From: JBBDJB01 sp040880125
GTDB lineage: Bacteria > Planctomycetota > Planctomycetia > Pirellulales > JBBDJB01
Reading direction: 5' to 3'
DNA length: 64,000 bases
Assembly (NCBI GenBank): GCA_040880125.1
Contig: JBBDJB010000045.1
Location: 1 to 64,000, forward strand
A model generated the notes under the pieces. That model saw only the letters and a list, made by a program, of their open reading frames with translations. It was not told where the DNA came from and ran no database searches. The position numbers and the translations under genes were made by a program. Below, in pieces: positions 7,734-16,995 of the stretch (its first letter is position 1; the number at the start of each line of letters is the position of its first letter).

Positions 7734-9104
7734 ATGACGTGGCGATGGCAGACTACGGTGTTGCTCCTGGTCGGCGGCTGGGCTTGCCACCTCGACGCCG
7801 CGCAGCCCCCCGAACTGCCAGTGTCAAACCCAGCGTCAAACCCGGCGCCAAACCCAACGCCTAATATCGTCGTCATTATCGCCGACGACCTGGGCTGGGC
7901 GGACGTCGGCTATCACGGCTCGCGGATCGAAACGCCCCACCTCGACCGACTCGCCCAACAGGGTGTGCGGCTGTCGCAGTTCTACGTCTACCCGACCTGC
8001 TCTCCCACCCGGGCGGCGCTGTTGACCGGCCGCAATCCCAACCGGCACGGCATCCTCGGCCCCATCGGCGGTAACAGCCGGCAGCATCCACCGCCCGATG
8101 CGCTGACGCTGCCCCGGGCGCTTTCCGATCATGGCTACACCACGCACCTGGTTGGCAAGTGGCACCTGGGACTCGACCGCCAGTTCGGACCGCTGCGTTA
8201 CGGCTTCGAGACGTCGTACGGCTATCTGCACGGCCAGATCGATCCCTACACGCACCGATACAAGTTCGGCGACCGCACCTGGCACCGCAATGACGAGTTT
8301 CTCGACGAGCAGGGCCACGCCACCGATCTGATCACCGCCGAAGCGGTCCGCGTCATGGAAAGCGACCGCTCGCGGCCGTTCTACCTGCAAGTGGCTTACA
8401 GCGTGCCGCACTTCCCGCTCAATGAGCCGGCCGAGTGGCAAGCCCGATACACCGACACGTTCGACGATCCCTGGCGCGCGCACTACGCCGCCAGTGTCTC
8501 GCACATGGATGCCGGCATCGGGCAGATCGTGGCGGCGCTCGATGATGCCGGCCTGGCGGAGCGGACGCTGCTGGTTTTCTTCTCAGACAATGGCGGCCAG
8601 CAGCGCTGGACCGGCACGGCCAATCAGTACGACGGCCGCTATCAGCCGCACACCACGCTCGGCCGCAACGACCCGCTCCGCGGTTGGAAAGGCGACCTCT
8701 ACGAAGGCGGCATTCGCGTTCCCGCCCTGGCCCGCTGGCCGGGGAAACTGCCCTCGGGCACGAAAGCGGAAAGCCCCGCCAGCGTGTTGGACTGGCTGCC
8801 GACGTTCTGCGCGCTGGCAGGCGAGCCGATCGACTCGCCGAACGAACTGGAAGGCGAAAACATCTGGCCGCTGCTGACCGGCAGGCAAGACGCTGACGAG
8901 CGGACGATGTACTGGCGCACCGGAAGCGAGTCTGCCGTCCGCCGCGGCCCTTGGAAGCTGATCGCGAAAGCGCAGGGCGGTTCGGCCGAGTTGTACCATC
9001 TCGCCGATGATCCGCACGAAGAGTCCAATCTGGCCGAAACACACCCCGATCAGGTCGCCGCACTTCGGCAGATACTCCAAGAGCAGCGGTCCGGCGATCG
9101 GTAG
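7734..9104 (+). CDS. secreted type-I sulfatase (arylsulfatase A-like)
   Basis: 456 residues. The ATG at 7734 follows GGGAGGCGG and opens a signal peptide MTWRWQTTVLLLVGGWACHLDAAQ. A short SNPAxNPxPN linker precedes the sulfatase core NIVVIIADDLGWADVGYHG (first metal Asp pair). The formylglycine motif is canonical, CSPTRAALLTGR. Later motifs are HLVGKWHLG and FFSDNGGQQRWTG (second metal site), plus the C-terminal WKLIAKAQGGSAELYHLADDPHEESNLA typical of the family. The protein should act in the periplasm or outside the cell on sulfate esters of polysaccharides or aryl compounds; the exact subfamily cannot be fixed by eye. Confidence 0.93.
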   Translation: MTWRWQTTVLLLVGGWACHLDAAQPPELPVSNPASNPAPNPTPNIVVIIADDLGWADVGYHGSRIETPHLDRLAQQGVRLSQFYVYPTCSPTRAALLTGRNPNRHGILGPIGGNSRQHPPPDALTLPRALSDHGYTTHLVGKWHLGLDRQFGPLRYGFETSYGYLHGQIDPYTHRYKFGDRTWHRNDEFLDEQGHATDLITAEAVRVMESDRSRPFYLQVAYSVPHFPLNEPAEWQARYTDTFDDPWRAHYAASVSHMDAGIGQIVAALDDAGLAERTLLVFFSDNGGQQRWTGTANQYDGRYQPHTTLGRNDPLRGWKGDLYEGGIRVPALARWPGKLPSGTKAESPASVLDWLPTFCALAGEPIDSPNELEGENIWPLLTGRQDADERTMYWRTGSESAVRRGPWKLIAKAQGGSAELYHLADDPHEESNLAETHPDQVAALRQILQEQRSGDR

Positions 9105-9644
9105 TCGGCGGAGCCAACGCGCTCTGGCTTGGCGATAGTTCCCGGCCAAGGCCATGATCGGCCGCCCTCATTACCGTTGCGGCTGATCAAGTCCAGCGGA
9201 CCCATTCTCCCGATTCTTTGATCCAAAGCCGCGACGCCGCGCGTGGCGTTCGCGCGACTTGCAATCCGTTGCCCCTGAGAGGCTTCTTACCCAACTAACC
9301 TAACTGCAAGTGTTGATGGATCAATGCTTTCGGTGCGACACCACCGATCCCGAGGCGGGTTAAATAGGGTAGGGCGGCCGCTGGACTGCTCTGATATGGG
9401 GAATTCCAAGGGGGAAATACGTTTGCTCTGGGCGATTGCGAGCGGTGCCGACAGGAGTGAATTGTCGATAACCTGAAGTAGGAGAGGCAGTTAAAACATC
9501 AGTTTTCGTTGACGGATTGTTATGGACTCGTTGGTGCGGTGGCGCCTATAATTGGTCGCGACCCACCTTTTGCCGGGCACCACTTCAGAAGCTATCCCCT
9601 CCCGGTGCCTCACGATATTTCTGTCTGAAAATCGAGGAACTATC
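9105..9644. other. intergenic region before the exporter genes
   Basis: 540 bases without a supported gene. A perfect TATAAT at 9547-9552 sits about 95 bases before the adaptor gene start, but the only good -35-like TTGACG (9509-9514) is 32 bases away, too far for a standard promoter; TGGACT at 9523-9528 is at 18 bases but is a poor match. No terminator hairpin was recognised. Confidence 0.35.
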
Positions 9645-11408
9645 ATGGATAGACGACGCGACCCCGCCCGCGGGGCCAAGCGACGTCGTTGGAAAATCGC
9701 CCTGGGCGGTGCCGCCACGCTGGCTTTGCTGGCCGCTGCCGGTTGGAGCCTGCTGGGCGAGGTCCGTGGCCGCGAGCAGCCACTGCTATATTACAAGGTC
9801 ACCCAGGCGGACCTGCCGATCTCGGTCACCGAACGCGGGAACCTGGAAAGCCAGGTCGAGACCACGATCCGCTGTGAAGTCGAGAACGTCGGCTACGACC
9901 GCAGCGGCAATAACGGCACGCAGATTATCTACATCGTCCCCAACGGACAGGCCGTGAAGGAAGGCGACCTGTTGGTCGAGCTCGATTCGGCCCCCATCCG
10001 GGACCTTTTGGATACGCAAACCCTCGATTACCAGCAGGCCGTCTCCGAGCAGATTCAGGGCGACGCCAAGTACGAAAACCAGAAGACTCAGAACGAAACG
10101 ACCAAGGCCGAGGCCGAACTAAAACTGAGGCTCGCCCAAATCGAGCTGAAGATGTACGACGACGGCAACAACGGAACCTACCAGCTCGAACTGGAAGCCA
10201 CCGAGCGGACGATCGAAACCGCCAAGAACGGTATCCTGGAGGCCATGGCGAATCTGGCCCTGAAGACCACCGAGTTCGACGGTATCGAGAAACTGTTCGA
10301 GTTGGGCTATCGCGGCAAAGGGGACTTGGACGAAAGTCGTTACGCCTTCATGCAGGCCGAGGACGGTCTGGCCTCGGCCACCAACACGCTGGAAACGGCA
10401 CTGGCCGAGCGCCGCAAGTTGGAGCAGTACGACTATCAGGTGCAAAAGCTTACGCTCGAAGGGGCCGTCGCCTCCGCGCAGCGGGCGCTGGACCAGGTGC
10501 TGGTCGACAATGTCAGCCTGCTCGCCCAGGCCAAGGCCACGCTCGACGCCGCCGATCAGCGGCTGGCGAAGGAAGAAGAGCGGCTGGACCTGCTGAAAAA
10601 CCAGTTGCAGCACTGCAAGATCTTCGCGCCGCACGATGGCATGGCGGTTTACGCGGACCAGGATCGGCGCAATTCCGAGATCGCCGAAGGCACGTTCGTC
10701 CGCGAGCGGCAAAGTCTGTTGACGTTGCCCGACCTTTCCAAGATGCAGGTCCAAACGGCCGTGCATGAATCGGTGCTCAACCAGGTCGAGCCGAACCAGA
10801 CGGTCTCGGTGCGCGTGGACGCGTTTCCCGACCGCGTCTACCGCGGCGTGATCGAATCCGTGGCCGTTCTGCCGGATTCCAGCAACTGGTCGAGCTCCGA
10901 CATCAAGGTCTACGAGACGGTTGTCCGCATCGAAGAAGAGGTCGAACAGCTCAAGCCCGGCATGACCGCCGTCGTGGAGATTCACGTCGACCGGCTGCGC
11001 GACGTGGTATCCGTGCCGGTTCAGGCCATCGTGCAGATCGAAAAGGACAACTGGTGCTACGTGCAGTCCGAGCGGGGCGTTGAGCGGCGCAAACTGGATC
11101 TGGGACGCACCAATGACAAGTTTGTGCAGATCCGCACCGGGCTCCAGCCCGGAGAACAAGTCGTGCTGAACCCGATGGACCTGATTGAAAAGTCGGAGTC
11201 ACAGCGCCAGATCGCGCCGGATGCGGGCGCTCCGGATGAAGCAATCGCCTTCGGGCGGCCGGACAATCACGAAGCCGCCAAACAGGAAAACGCCGAACAG
11301 GAAGACGCCGATGAGGCGGAGCCGGCCGCGGCCCAGGTGGCCGACCCCGAGCCGGTCGAGTCCGGCTCATCGGATGAAGAGAGCAGCGGCGTAATCTCCG
11401 CCGGCTGA
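9645..11408 (+). CDS. HlyD/MacA-like periplasmic adaptor (membrane fusion protein)
   Basis: 587 residues, long for the family (usually 350-480). The N-terminus is basic, then one membrane span at about residues 20-40. The first lipoyl half is near residues 50-115 (ITERGNLESQVETTI-type region). A long Glu/Gln/Lys-rich coiled coil spans about 120-330. The second lipoyl half contains IFAPHDGMAVYADQD, and a beta-barrel domain follows (residues about 390-530, ending LQPGEQVVLNPMDLIEK). The last 50 residues are an acidic Ala/Glu tail of no known fold. It should bridge the inner-membrane permease at 11908 and the TolC-like protein at 13747. The start is chosen at MDRRRDP because upstream in-frame sequence is not family-like. 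Confidence 0.88.
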   Translation: MDRRRDPARGAKRRRWKIALGGAATLALLAAAGWSLLGEVRGREQPLLYYKVTQADLPISVTERGNLESQVETTIRCEVENVGYDRSGNNGTQIIYIVPNGQAVKEGDLLVELDSAPIRDLLDTQTLDYQQAVSEQIQGDAKYENQKTQNETTKAEAELKLRLAQIELKMYDDGNNGTYQLELEATERTIETAKNGILEAMANLALKTTEFDGIEKLFELGYRGKGDLDESRYAFMQAEDGLASATNTLETALAERRKLEQYDYQVQKLTLEGAVASAQRALDQVLVDNVSLLAQAKATLDAADQRLAKEEERLDLLKNQLQHCKIFAPHDGMAVYADQDRRNSEIAEGTFVRERQSLLTLPDLSKMQVQTAVHESVLNQVEPNQTVSVRVDAFPDRVYRGVIESVAVLPDSSNWSSSDIKVYETVVRIEEEVEQLKPGMTAVVEIHVDRLRDVVSVPVQAIVQIEKDNWCYVQSERGVERRKLDLGRTNDKFVQIRTGLQPGEQVVLNPMDLIEKSESQRQIAPDAGAPDEAIAFGRPDNHEAAKQENAEQEDADEAEPAAAQVADPEPVESGSSDEESSGVISAG

Positions 11409-11907
11409 GTCGGGCCCGCCTTGTGACGTCGCGTGGGCGGGTACGCGGATGTTTCCGTCCACTGCTCGCCCCGTTGTCCAAGTTAGCCGATCAATGCGGC
11501 AGTCCGCCCAGCGGCCACTGATATCTCCCGCAATTCGGTGACCTGAACTACTTGTTTTTTAACTCGTTTTTATATAATGCACACCGTGAAACCATGGCTC
11601 ATGGCTGTACGGAATGCCCAATAAATCACTGCTGCGAACCACTGCTTTGGCTACCGGCACATGTCATGACCTAGTCGCCAGACGGCGTGACCTTTTCGAA
11701 CGCTGTGGAAACGGGGTGTTGCAAAAGGGTGCCGCCGGTACTGCTGGCGCAGAGCGGGCGGAGACTTTTTCAACAATTGCGTGGGACCCCTATTCGGGCG
11801 CGTTGAAAAACTGGGGCGAACACCCCGCCGCAAGAATGAATTGACAAGATCTTACGGATCAGTGGATGTTGATCCGTTGTCGTCGCGATATTGCTACTGG
11901 GATTGTT
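11409..11907. other. intergenic region between adaptor and permease
   Basis: 499 bases with no gene; in particular no ABC ATPase, which often lies between such genes. The region is AT-richer than its surroundings around 11550-11600. It contains TATAAT at 11573-11578 with a TTGTTT at 11552-11557 (15-base spacing), a possible but weak promoter. GACTTTTTCAACA near 11763 and GTTGAAAAAC near 11801 form an inverted pair resembling the stem at 51735-51765. Confidence 0.35.
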
Positions 11908-13194
11908 ATGTGGTTGAACACGGTCCAGCTCGGTGCCAAAAACCTCCTGCTGCACAAGCTCCGCAGCCTGCTGACGGTGCTGGGTGTTGTGTTGGGGGTC
12001 GGCTCGGTCATTGCCATGCTGGCCATCGGCGAAGGCTCCAAACAGGAGGCACTCGCCCAGATCGAACGCCTCGGCGCCCGCAATGTGATCATCCGCAGCG
12101 TCAAGCCGGGCCAGAACAACGAAGACGACTCCAGCATTTCCAGCCAGCAGGAAGTCAGCTTCATTCTTGAATACGGGCTGAAGCACAAGGACTTCGAACT
12201 GTTGGTGGCCACGCTGCCGACGGTCGAGACGGCGCTGCCCATCTCGCTGGTCGTTCGCGACGCGCAGCACGGGCCGCGGATGATCATGAACGCGCGAATT
12301 CTCGGCACCACGCCCGACTACCTCTCGGTGAAAAACTTGGAACTGCGGAGGGGGCGCTTTCTTACCCATCAGGATATGACCACCACGGCCAACGTCGCCG
12401 TGCTGGCCGCCGGCGCCGCCGAGCGGTTGTTCAGCTACGAGGACCCTCTCGGCAAGCCCCTGCTGTTGGGTGACGACGTTTATCGCGTCGTAGGACTGCT
12501 TCACCCGCAAGCTTCTGGCAGCACCTCGCCGGGCGGCGGGCAACTGAACTTCAACCGCGACATCTATATCCCCCTGTCGGCGGCGCAGCGCCGCTTCGGC
12601 GAGTTGCAAATGATTCGCAGCTCCGGGAGTCGTAGCTTCGAGCGTACGCAGTTGAATGAGATCACCCTCACGGTGGCCGACTCCCAGCACGTCAGTCAAA
12701 CCGCCGCCATGGCCCGCAAGCTACTGATGCGAAACCACCCTAAGGGGAACGACTTCGAACTGCAGGTGCCGCTGGAGTTGCTGCGCCAGGCGGAGCAGGA
12801 GAAGCGGATCTGGAATCTTGTGCTCGGTTGCATCGCGGGCATTTCGCTGTTGGTCGGCGGCATCGGCATCATGAACATTATGCTGGCCAGCGTCACCGAG
12901 CGCACACGCGAGATCGGCATTCGCCGCGCGCTGGGCGCCAAGCAGCGCGACATTACCGTCCAGTTCCTGGTCGAGACGGTCGTGCTCTCTTCGGTGGGCG
13001 GATTTCTCGGAATCGCCCTGGGAATCGCCACGCCGCTGGCGGTTACGTACTTTTCCGGAATCGAAACGGTGCTTCGCTGGTGGTCGGTGGGGCTGGCCTT
13101 CGGAATCTCGACTTTCATCGGCGTGGTTTTCGGACTGTATCCTGCCCGGCGGGCCGCGCTGATGGACCCGATCGAGGCGCTGCGGCATGAGTAG
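11908..13194 (+). CDS. MacB/FtsX-family ABC transporter permease
   Basis: 428 residues from MWLNTVQLGAKNLLLHKLRS, the typical MacB-permease N-terminus; an upstream ATG at 11866 adds 14 residues. One membrane span is at about residues 20-45, followed by a roughly 240-residue extracytoplasmic MacB_PCD domain, then three spans near residues 300-330, 350-385 and 390-425. The conserved segment GGIGIMNIMLASVTERTREIGIRRALGAKQ is present, split here only by spacing from neighbours. The protein needs a separate ATPase, which is not encoded nearby. With the adaptor and TolC-like protein it should form a tripartite exporter. Its stop overlaps the next small gene. Confidence 0.9.
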   Translation: MWLNTVQLGAKNLLLHKLRSLLTVLGVVLGVGSVIAMLAIGEGSKQEALAQIERLGARNVIIRSVKPGQNNEDDSSISSQQEVSFILEYGLKHKDFELLVATLPTVETALPISLVVRDAQHGPRMIMNARILGTTPDYLSVKNLELRRGRFLTHQDMTTTANVAVLAAGAAERLFSYEDPLGKPLLLGDDVYRVVGLLHPQASGSTSPGGGQLNFNRDIYIPLSAAQRRFGELQMIRSSGSRSFERTQLNEITLTVADSQHVSQTAAMARKLLMRNHPKGNDFELQVPLELLRQAEQEKRIWNLVLGCIAGISLLVGGIGIMNIMLASVTERTREIGIRRALGAKQRDITVQFLVETVVLSSVGGFLGIALGIATPLAVTYFSGIETVLRWWSVGLAFGISTFIGVVFGLYPARRAALMDPIEALRHE

Positions 13195-13480
13195 CACGTC
13201 CGGACATGCCCGCTGGCTGCCGCCGGTCTGCATGCTCTTGGCTCTGGTCTCGCTGCTGGCCGGCTTCGCGCTGCTGGCCTTCGGACAGCCGGAAGCCAGC
13301 GTCGAACAAATCGGCGCCCGAGCGAGTGGGGATGAAATCGCCGACGTGATGGAGCAGCAGCTCGATCGCCGCCAGCTATCGCGCCGGGTTCTCATCGGCT
13401 GCCTGTTTACGGCCGCTATCCTTTTGACCTGGGCTGCCTTCTCCTCAATGCGCAGTGGCACTGGCAAACCGCCAGGCTGA
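13187..13480 (+). CDS. small two-span membrane protein overlapping the permease
   Basis: 97 residues, starting 8 bases inside the permease gene, so translation is probably coupled. Two hydrophobic segments are at about residues 11-32 (LPPVCMLLALVSLLAGFALL) and 68-86, separated by a polar loop with EIADVMEQQLDRRQLSRR. No known family is recognised. Its position suggests an accessory subunit of the exporter. Confidence 0.6.
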   Translation: MSSTSGHARWLPPVCMLLALVSLLAGFALLAFGQPEASVEQIGARASGDEIADVMEQQLDRRQLSRRVLIGCLFTAAILLTWAAFSSMRSGTGKPPG

Positions 13481-13536
13481 TCGAGTCTCAGTTCGCGGTG
13501 CCACGGCCCGCGTGGTCCAAGCCCCACACAGTGTGC

Positions 13537-13559
13537 CACGGCTGGCTCGTCCAGCCGTG
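13537..13559. repeat. GC-rich hairpin CACGGCTGG/CCAGCCGTG
   Basis: A perfect 9-bp stem (13537-13545 with 13551-13559) and a 5-base loop, in the gap between the small membrane protein and the TolC-like gene. No T-run follows on either strand, so it is probably a dispersed palindrome, not an intrinsic terminator. Confidence 0.45.
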
Positions 13560-13746
13560 CTGGAGCGATGCCGTCAACCTTTGCGCATTCGACTTATTTT
13601 CGCACGTACTTCCCCGAGGCTGCCACTTTCGATCGCTTTCACTAACCGCGACTCCGCCGGTGCCCGATGTTGGTAAAGGGAATCGATCATGACGCGTAAG
13701 ACGGTCGTGCCGGTTATTCGGGCGCGACTTCGGGGGTACCGCTTTG

Positions 13747-16700
13747 ATGGGACTTTGGCAGGTCGCCCGCTGCCTTGCATGGATGACGTGCATCGCGGCG
13801 GTCGTCACCGCTGGCTGTTCGCGCACGTATTACCGCCGGCAGGCGGACGCGGACGCCTATGCGCTGATCGCCGAAAAGACGGCGGGCAAGCCCTGGGCGC
13901 CTCCGCCGGATTACGACATCCAACCCGAGCCCCGATCGCGGCTGTACCTGCCCGGCTGCCCCGATCATCCGGCGTTGCCGATACCCGTTGGGCAGCTCTA
14001 CAACTACGAGCTTCCGGAACTGAGCCCTCGCCCCGAGCGGCCCTGGGCAGCCGGTGCGTCGGGCGACGCACTTCCGCCGGAAGTCCTCCCGCTGCCGGAA
14101 ATCGAAGACCCGGTCAGTACGGACCGAGCGGCTTCGGCCGGCAGCACGATTCGCCTGGTAACGCACACGTCGTCACAACCACCTCCGCCATCACAAGATC
14201 AACGGACACCGCCATCCGCGACGCCGCCCGAAGCGCCGACAGAACGCCCACCGGTTGGCGATCGGGCGATGATCCAGGGCGACGCCGCGCGGGCCGGTCG
14301 TGCGACCAGCCGGTCTGGCGCGATCGACGTCTCGCTGGTCGAGCTTCCGCCAGCGGCCTGGGAAACGATCAGCCGCCACTGCCTGTCGCGGATGTTCGAA
14401 TTCGAATCGATTCGCGAGGAATACCGCCGCACATTCGATACCGCTCCGCCGGGGGAGCTGCGCGAGACGGCGCCGCGGTTGACGCTGGACGACATCGTGG
14501 AACTGGCTCTGCTCAACAGCCGCGAGTACCAGGCTCAAAAGGAGGTCCTCTATCGGGCGGCGCTGGCACTCTCGCTGCAGCGGTTCGACTATCAATTGAA
14601 GCCGAGCGTTGCCGGCAACGGCACCGCCGTCGACTACATCCACAGCCGCAATGCCGGCATCACGACCAACACGCTGGCGATACCGACGATGTTCCAGGTC
14701 GATAAGATGCTCTCCACCGGCGGCACGCTCTTGGCCCGCTTTGCCAACGACGTCGTACTCACGTTCAACGGCCCGCAGGGCTTCGCCGCCGACGTCAGCT
14801 CGCAATTGCTCGTCGATATCTCACAGAGCGTCTTTCAGCGCGACATCCTCTTCGAGCCGTTGACCCAGGCGGAGCGCAATCTAGTGTACGCCGCCCGCGA
14901 TCTGGCACGATTCCGCAAGGAGCTGTTCGTGAACTTTGCGGAAGATTACTACGGCTTGATCCTGACCTACCGTCAGATTGAGATCAACGCGCAAAACTAC
15001 TTCACGTTTGTGCGGGCGTTCGGGCAGGGCGAGGCGGAATACGGCGCCGGACTGCTCGGCCGCATCCAACTGGACCAGATCGAGCAACAGACGCTACAGG
15101 GCCGTAGCAGCCTCGTGCAGACGTGCAACGGGCTGGAGGGGGCACTCGATGCGCTGAAGTTCCAGATGGGTATCCCGCCCGAGACACCGATCAATATCGA
15201 CCTGCGAGAGTTGGAGCGTCTGACGTTGCGTGACGAAGTGGCGGTCAACGACAACTTGATTCGCCGCGCGCGGCGACAGTTGATTGTCCAGCGGCAAGCC
15301 CGCGTCCCCAGCCGCAACGTCATGCTTAACTCAGCCGTGGTGCTGATCCAGCGGATGCTGGACGCCTACCAACTGCGCGGCCGCCTGGGCCAAGACGTTG
15401 ATGCCGAAGACGTGTTGCAAGATCTTAACGCCCGGCTGCTGACCGGCCGCGCTCGCCTGGAAGTCGACCGGAACCGAACCCAATTGATCGAGGATCGTAT
15501 GGCGGAGCCTCCGCCACCGGCAATTCAATTGTTCCAGCGGACGATGGATCTGGTCGACTCGATGCTGGAACTGGTGGAGTACCAGGCGCGGCTGGCCCGA
15601 CGTCTTGGCGCCCCGGCTCTGGCCGTTGAGCAGTTCGAGCGCCAGACCGCTGATTTGGAAGAGGACGCCGCGCAGCTTCGCGACGGCCTGGAAGCGGCGC
15701 TGGCCGCCGCCGAGGTCGCGCGACTGCCGGAGTTCCTCCGGGCGGCCGAATCGCTACTTGCCGAAGCGAATCAGCTTGTCGATGACGCCGACGCTTTGAT
15801 TGGCGAAGCGGGACCGCCGCCTACCGAAAAGGAGGCCTTAGCCCGCACGATCGAGCAGATCGACCAGCTCCTGGCAGTCTCCGACGAGATCCTTGAAGGG
15901 CCCAGCGGCGGACTGGTGCCGGTCGAGATCGGCGTCGACGAGGCGATGTTGACGGCGCTGGTGCTGCGATACGATCTGATGAACGAGCGGGGCTTTGTGG
16001 CCGACGATTGGCGGCAGATCAAGCTGGCGGCCGACGATTTGCGGTCGGTGCTGAACCTGAACGCCACGCAGATCGTCCGCACCGACCGGGACAATAATCG
16101 CCCCTTCGATTTTACGTTCGATGAAAGCCAGACTCAGCTCAGTGCCGAGCTCGATCTGCCGCTGAATCGCCGAGCCCAGCGAAACGGCTACCGACTGGCG
16201 CTGATCAACTATCGCGCCGGATTGCGGAGCCTGATGCAGCTCGAAGACAGCATCAAGCTCGACGTTCGCAACGACCTGCGCGACATCCAACTGGCTCAAA
16301 CCCAGTACACGATCAGCGTGGCCCAAGCCGGCTTGGCGTACGAACGGGTGATCAGCACTCGGTTAGAATTGCAGCTTGGATTCCCCGGCGTGGCCGCCCG
16401 TGACTTCCTCGAAGCTCAGAATGACTACGCCAGCGCGTTGAGCAGCGTGGCGAACAACCACATCAACTTCATCGTCTTGCGGACCCAACTGTTCCTCGAC
16501 CTGGAACTGCTGACCGTCGGCCCGAATGGATTCTGGGAGGAACTTTACGAGGAAGAGTATCAGCCGGAAGCTTACTCCATGCTCCAGCCGTATGCGTTGC
16601 CGGCGTATGGAGAGTTGCCGTACAACGTGCACTACTCCGAGGAGATTCGCGAAATGATGCAGACGATGGGCTGCATCGCGGTCCCCTTGCCGCGCGAGAA

Positions 16701-16899
16701 CGCTCTGCCCGAACCGCTTGCGCCGGGAGAAGTGCTGCTGGACGAAGCGATGCCTGGAGAACTGCTACACGACGACGCACTGCCGATTGAACCGCTGCCG
16801 GAAGAAGCGCCGCCGCCCGATGCGCTCCCGGGTGGCCCGGTCATTGAACCGATTCGAGCCGACCGCTTGGACGCCGACCCACGCGGGATTGTGCCGTGA
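13747..16899 (+). CDS. very large TolC-like outer-membrane efflux lipoprotein
   Basis: 1050 residues from ATG 13747 (a TTG sits just before it). The N-terminus is a lipoprotein signal with lipobox VTAGC, Cys about residue 24. A Pro-rich linker (about 25-220) follows. Outer-membrane-efflux domain half 1 spans about 235-500 (LTLDDIVELALLNSREYQAQ; YYGLILTYRQIEINAQNY). A Glu/Leu/Ala-rich helical insert spans about 500-730. Half 2 is near 735-930 (LDLPLNRRAQRNGYRLALINY; SVAQAGLAYERV). The tail is acidic and Pro-rich with repeating LPxEALPxEPLP units. Normal TolC proteins are about 430-500 residues, so this is roughly twice as long. It is the likely outer-membrane exit of the exporter encoded upstream. 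Confidence 0.87.
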   Translation: MGLWQVARCLAWMTCIAAVVTAGCSRTYYRRQADADAYALIAEKTAGKPWAPPPDYDIQPEPRSRLYLPGCPDHPALPIPVGQLYNYELPELSPRPERPWAAGASGDALPPEVLPLPEIEDPVSTDRAASAGSTIRLVTHTSSQPPPPSQDQRTPPSATPPEAPTERPPVGDRAMIQGDAARAGRATSRSGAIDVSLVELPPAAWETISRHCLSRMFEFESIREEYRRTFDTAPPGELRETAPRLTLDDIVELALLNSREYQAQKEVLYRAALALSLQRFDYQLKPSVAGNGTAVDYIHSRNAGITTNTLAIPTMFQVDKMLSTGGTLLARFANDVVLTFNGPQGFAADVSSQLLVDISQSVFQRDILFEPLTQAERNLVYAARDLARFRKELFVNFAEDYYGLILTYRQIEINAQNYFTFVRAFGQGEAEYGAGLLGRIQLDQIEQQTLQGRSSLVQTCNGLEGALDALKFQMGIPPETPINIDLRELERLTLRDEVAVNDNLIRRARRQLIVQRQARVPSRNVMLNSAVVLIQRMLDAYQLRGRLGQDVDAEDVLQDLNARLLTGRARLEVDRNRTQLIEDRMAEPPPPAIQLFQRTMDLVDSMLELVEYQARLARRLGAPALAVEQFERQTADLEEDAAQLRDGLEAALAAAEVARLPEFLRAAESLLAEANQLVDDADALIGEAGPPPTEKEALARTIEQIDQLLAVSDEILEGPSGGLVPVEIGVDEAMLTALVLRYDLMNERGFVADDWRQIKLAADDLRSVLNLNATQIVRTDRDNNRPFDFTFDESQTQLSAELDLPLNRRAQRNGYRLALINYRAGLRSLMQLEDSIKLDVRNDLRDIQLAQTQYTISVAQAGLAYERVISTRLELQLGFPGVAARDFLEAQNDYASALSSVANNHINFIVLRTQLFLDLELLTVGPNGFWEELYEEEYQPEAYSMLQPYALPAYGELPYNVHYSEEIREMMQTMGCIAVPLPRENALPEPLAPGEVLLDEAMPGELLHDDALPIEPLPEEAPPPDALPGGPVIEPIRADRLDADPRGIVP

Positions 16900-16995
16900 A
16901 CTGTCTCGCCATGATCCGGCTGAATTTGCGGCGACACGCCTCTCGCCAGCCTTGAGCCGGTTCCCTTTTTCGCCTCCCTGTATTGCGCTTTACGA

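Noticed and set aside
9509..9552. Possible sigma-70 promoter TTGACG ... TATAAT before the adaptor gene
   Set aside because: The spacing of 32 bases is far outside 16-18; only the -10 box is convincing.
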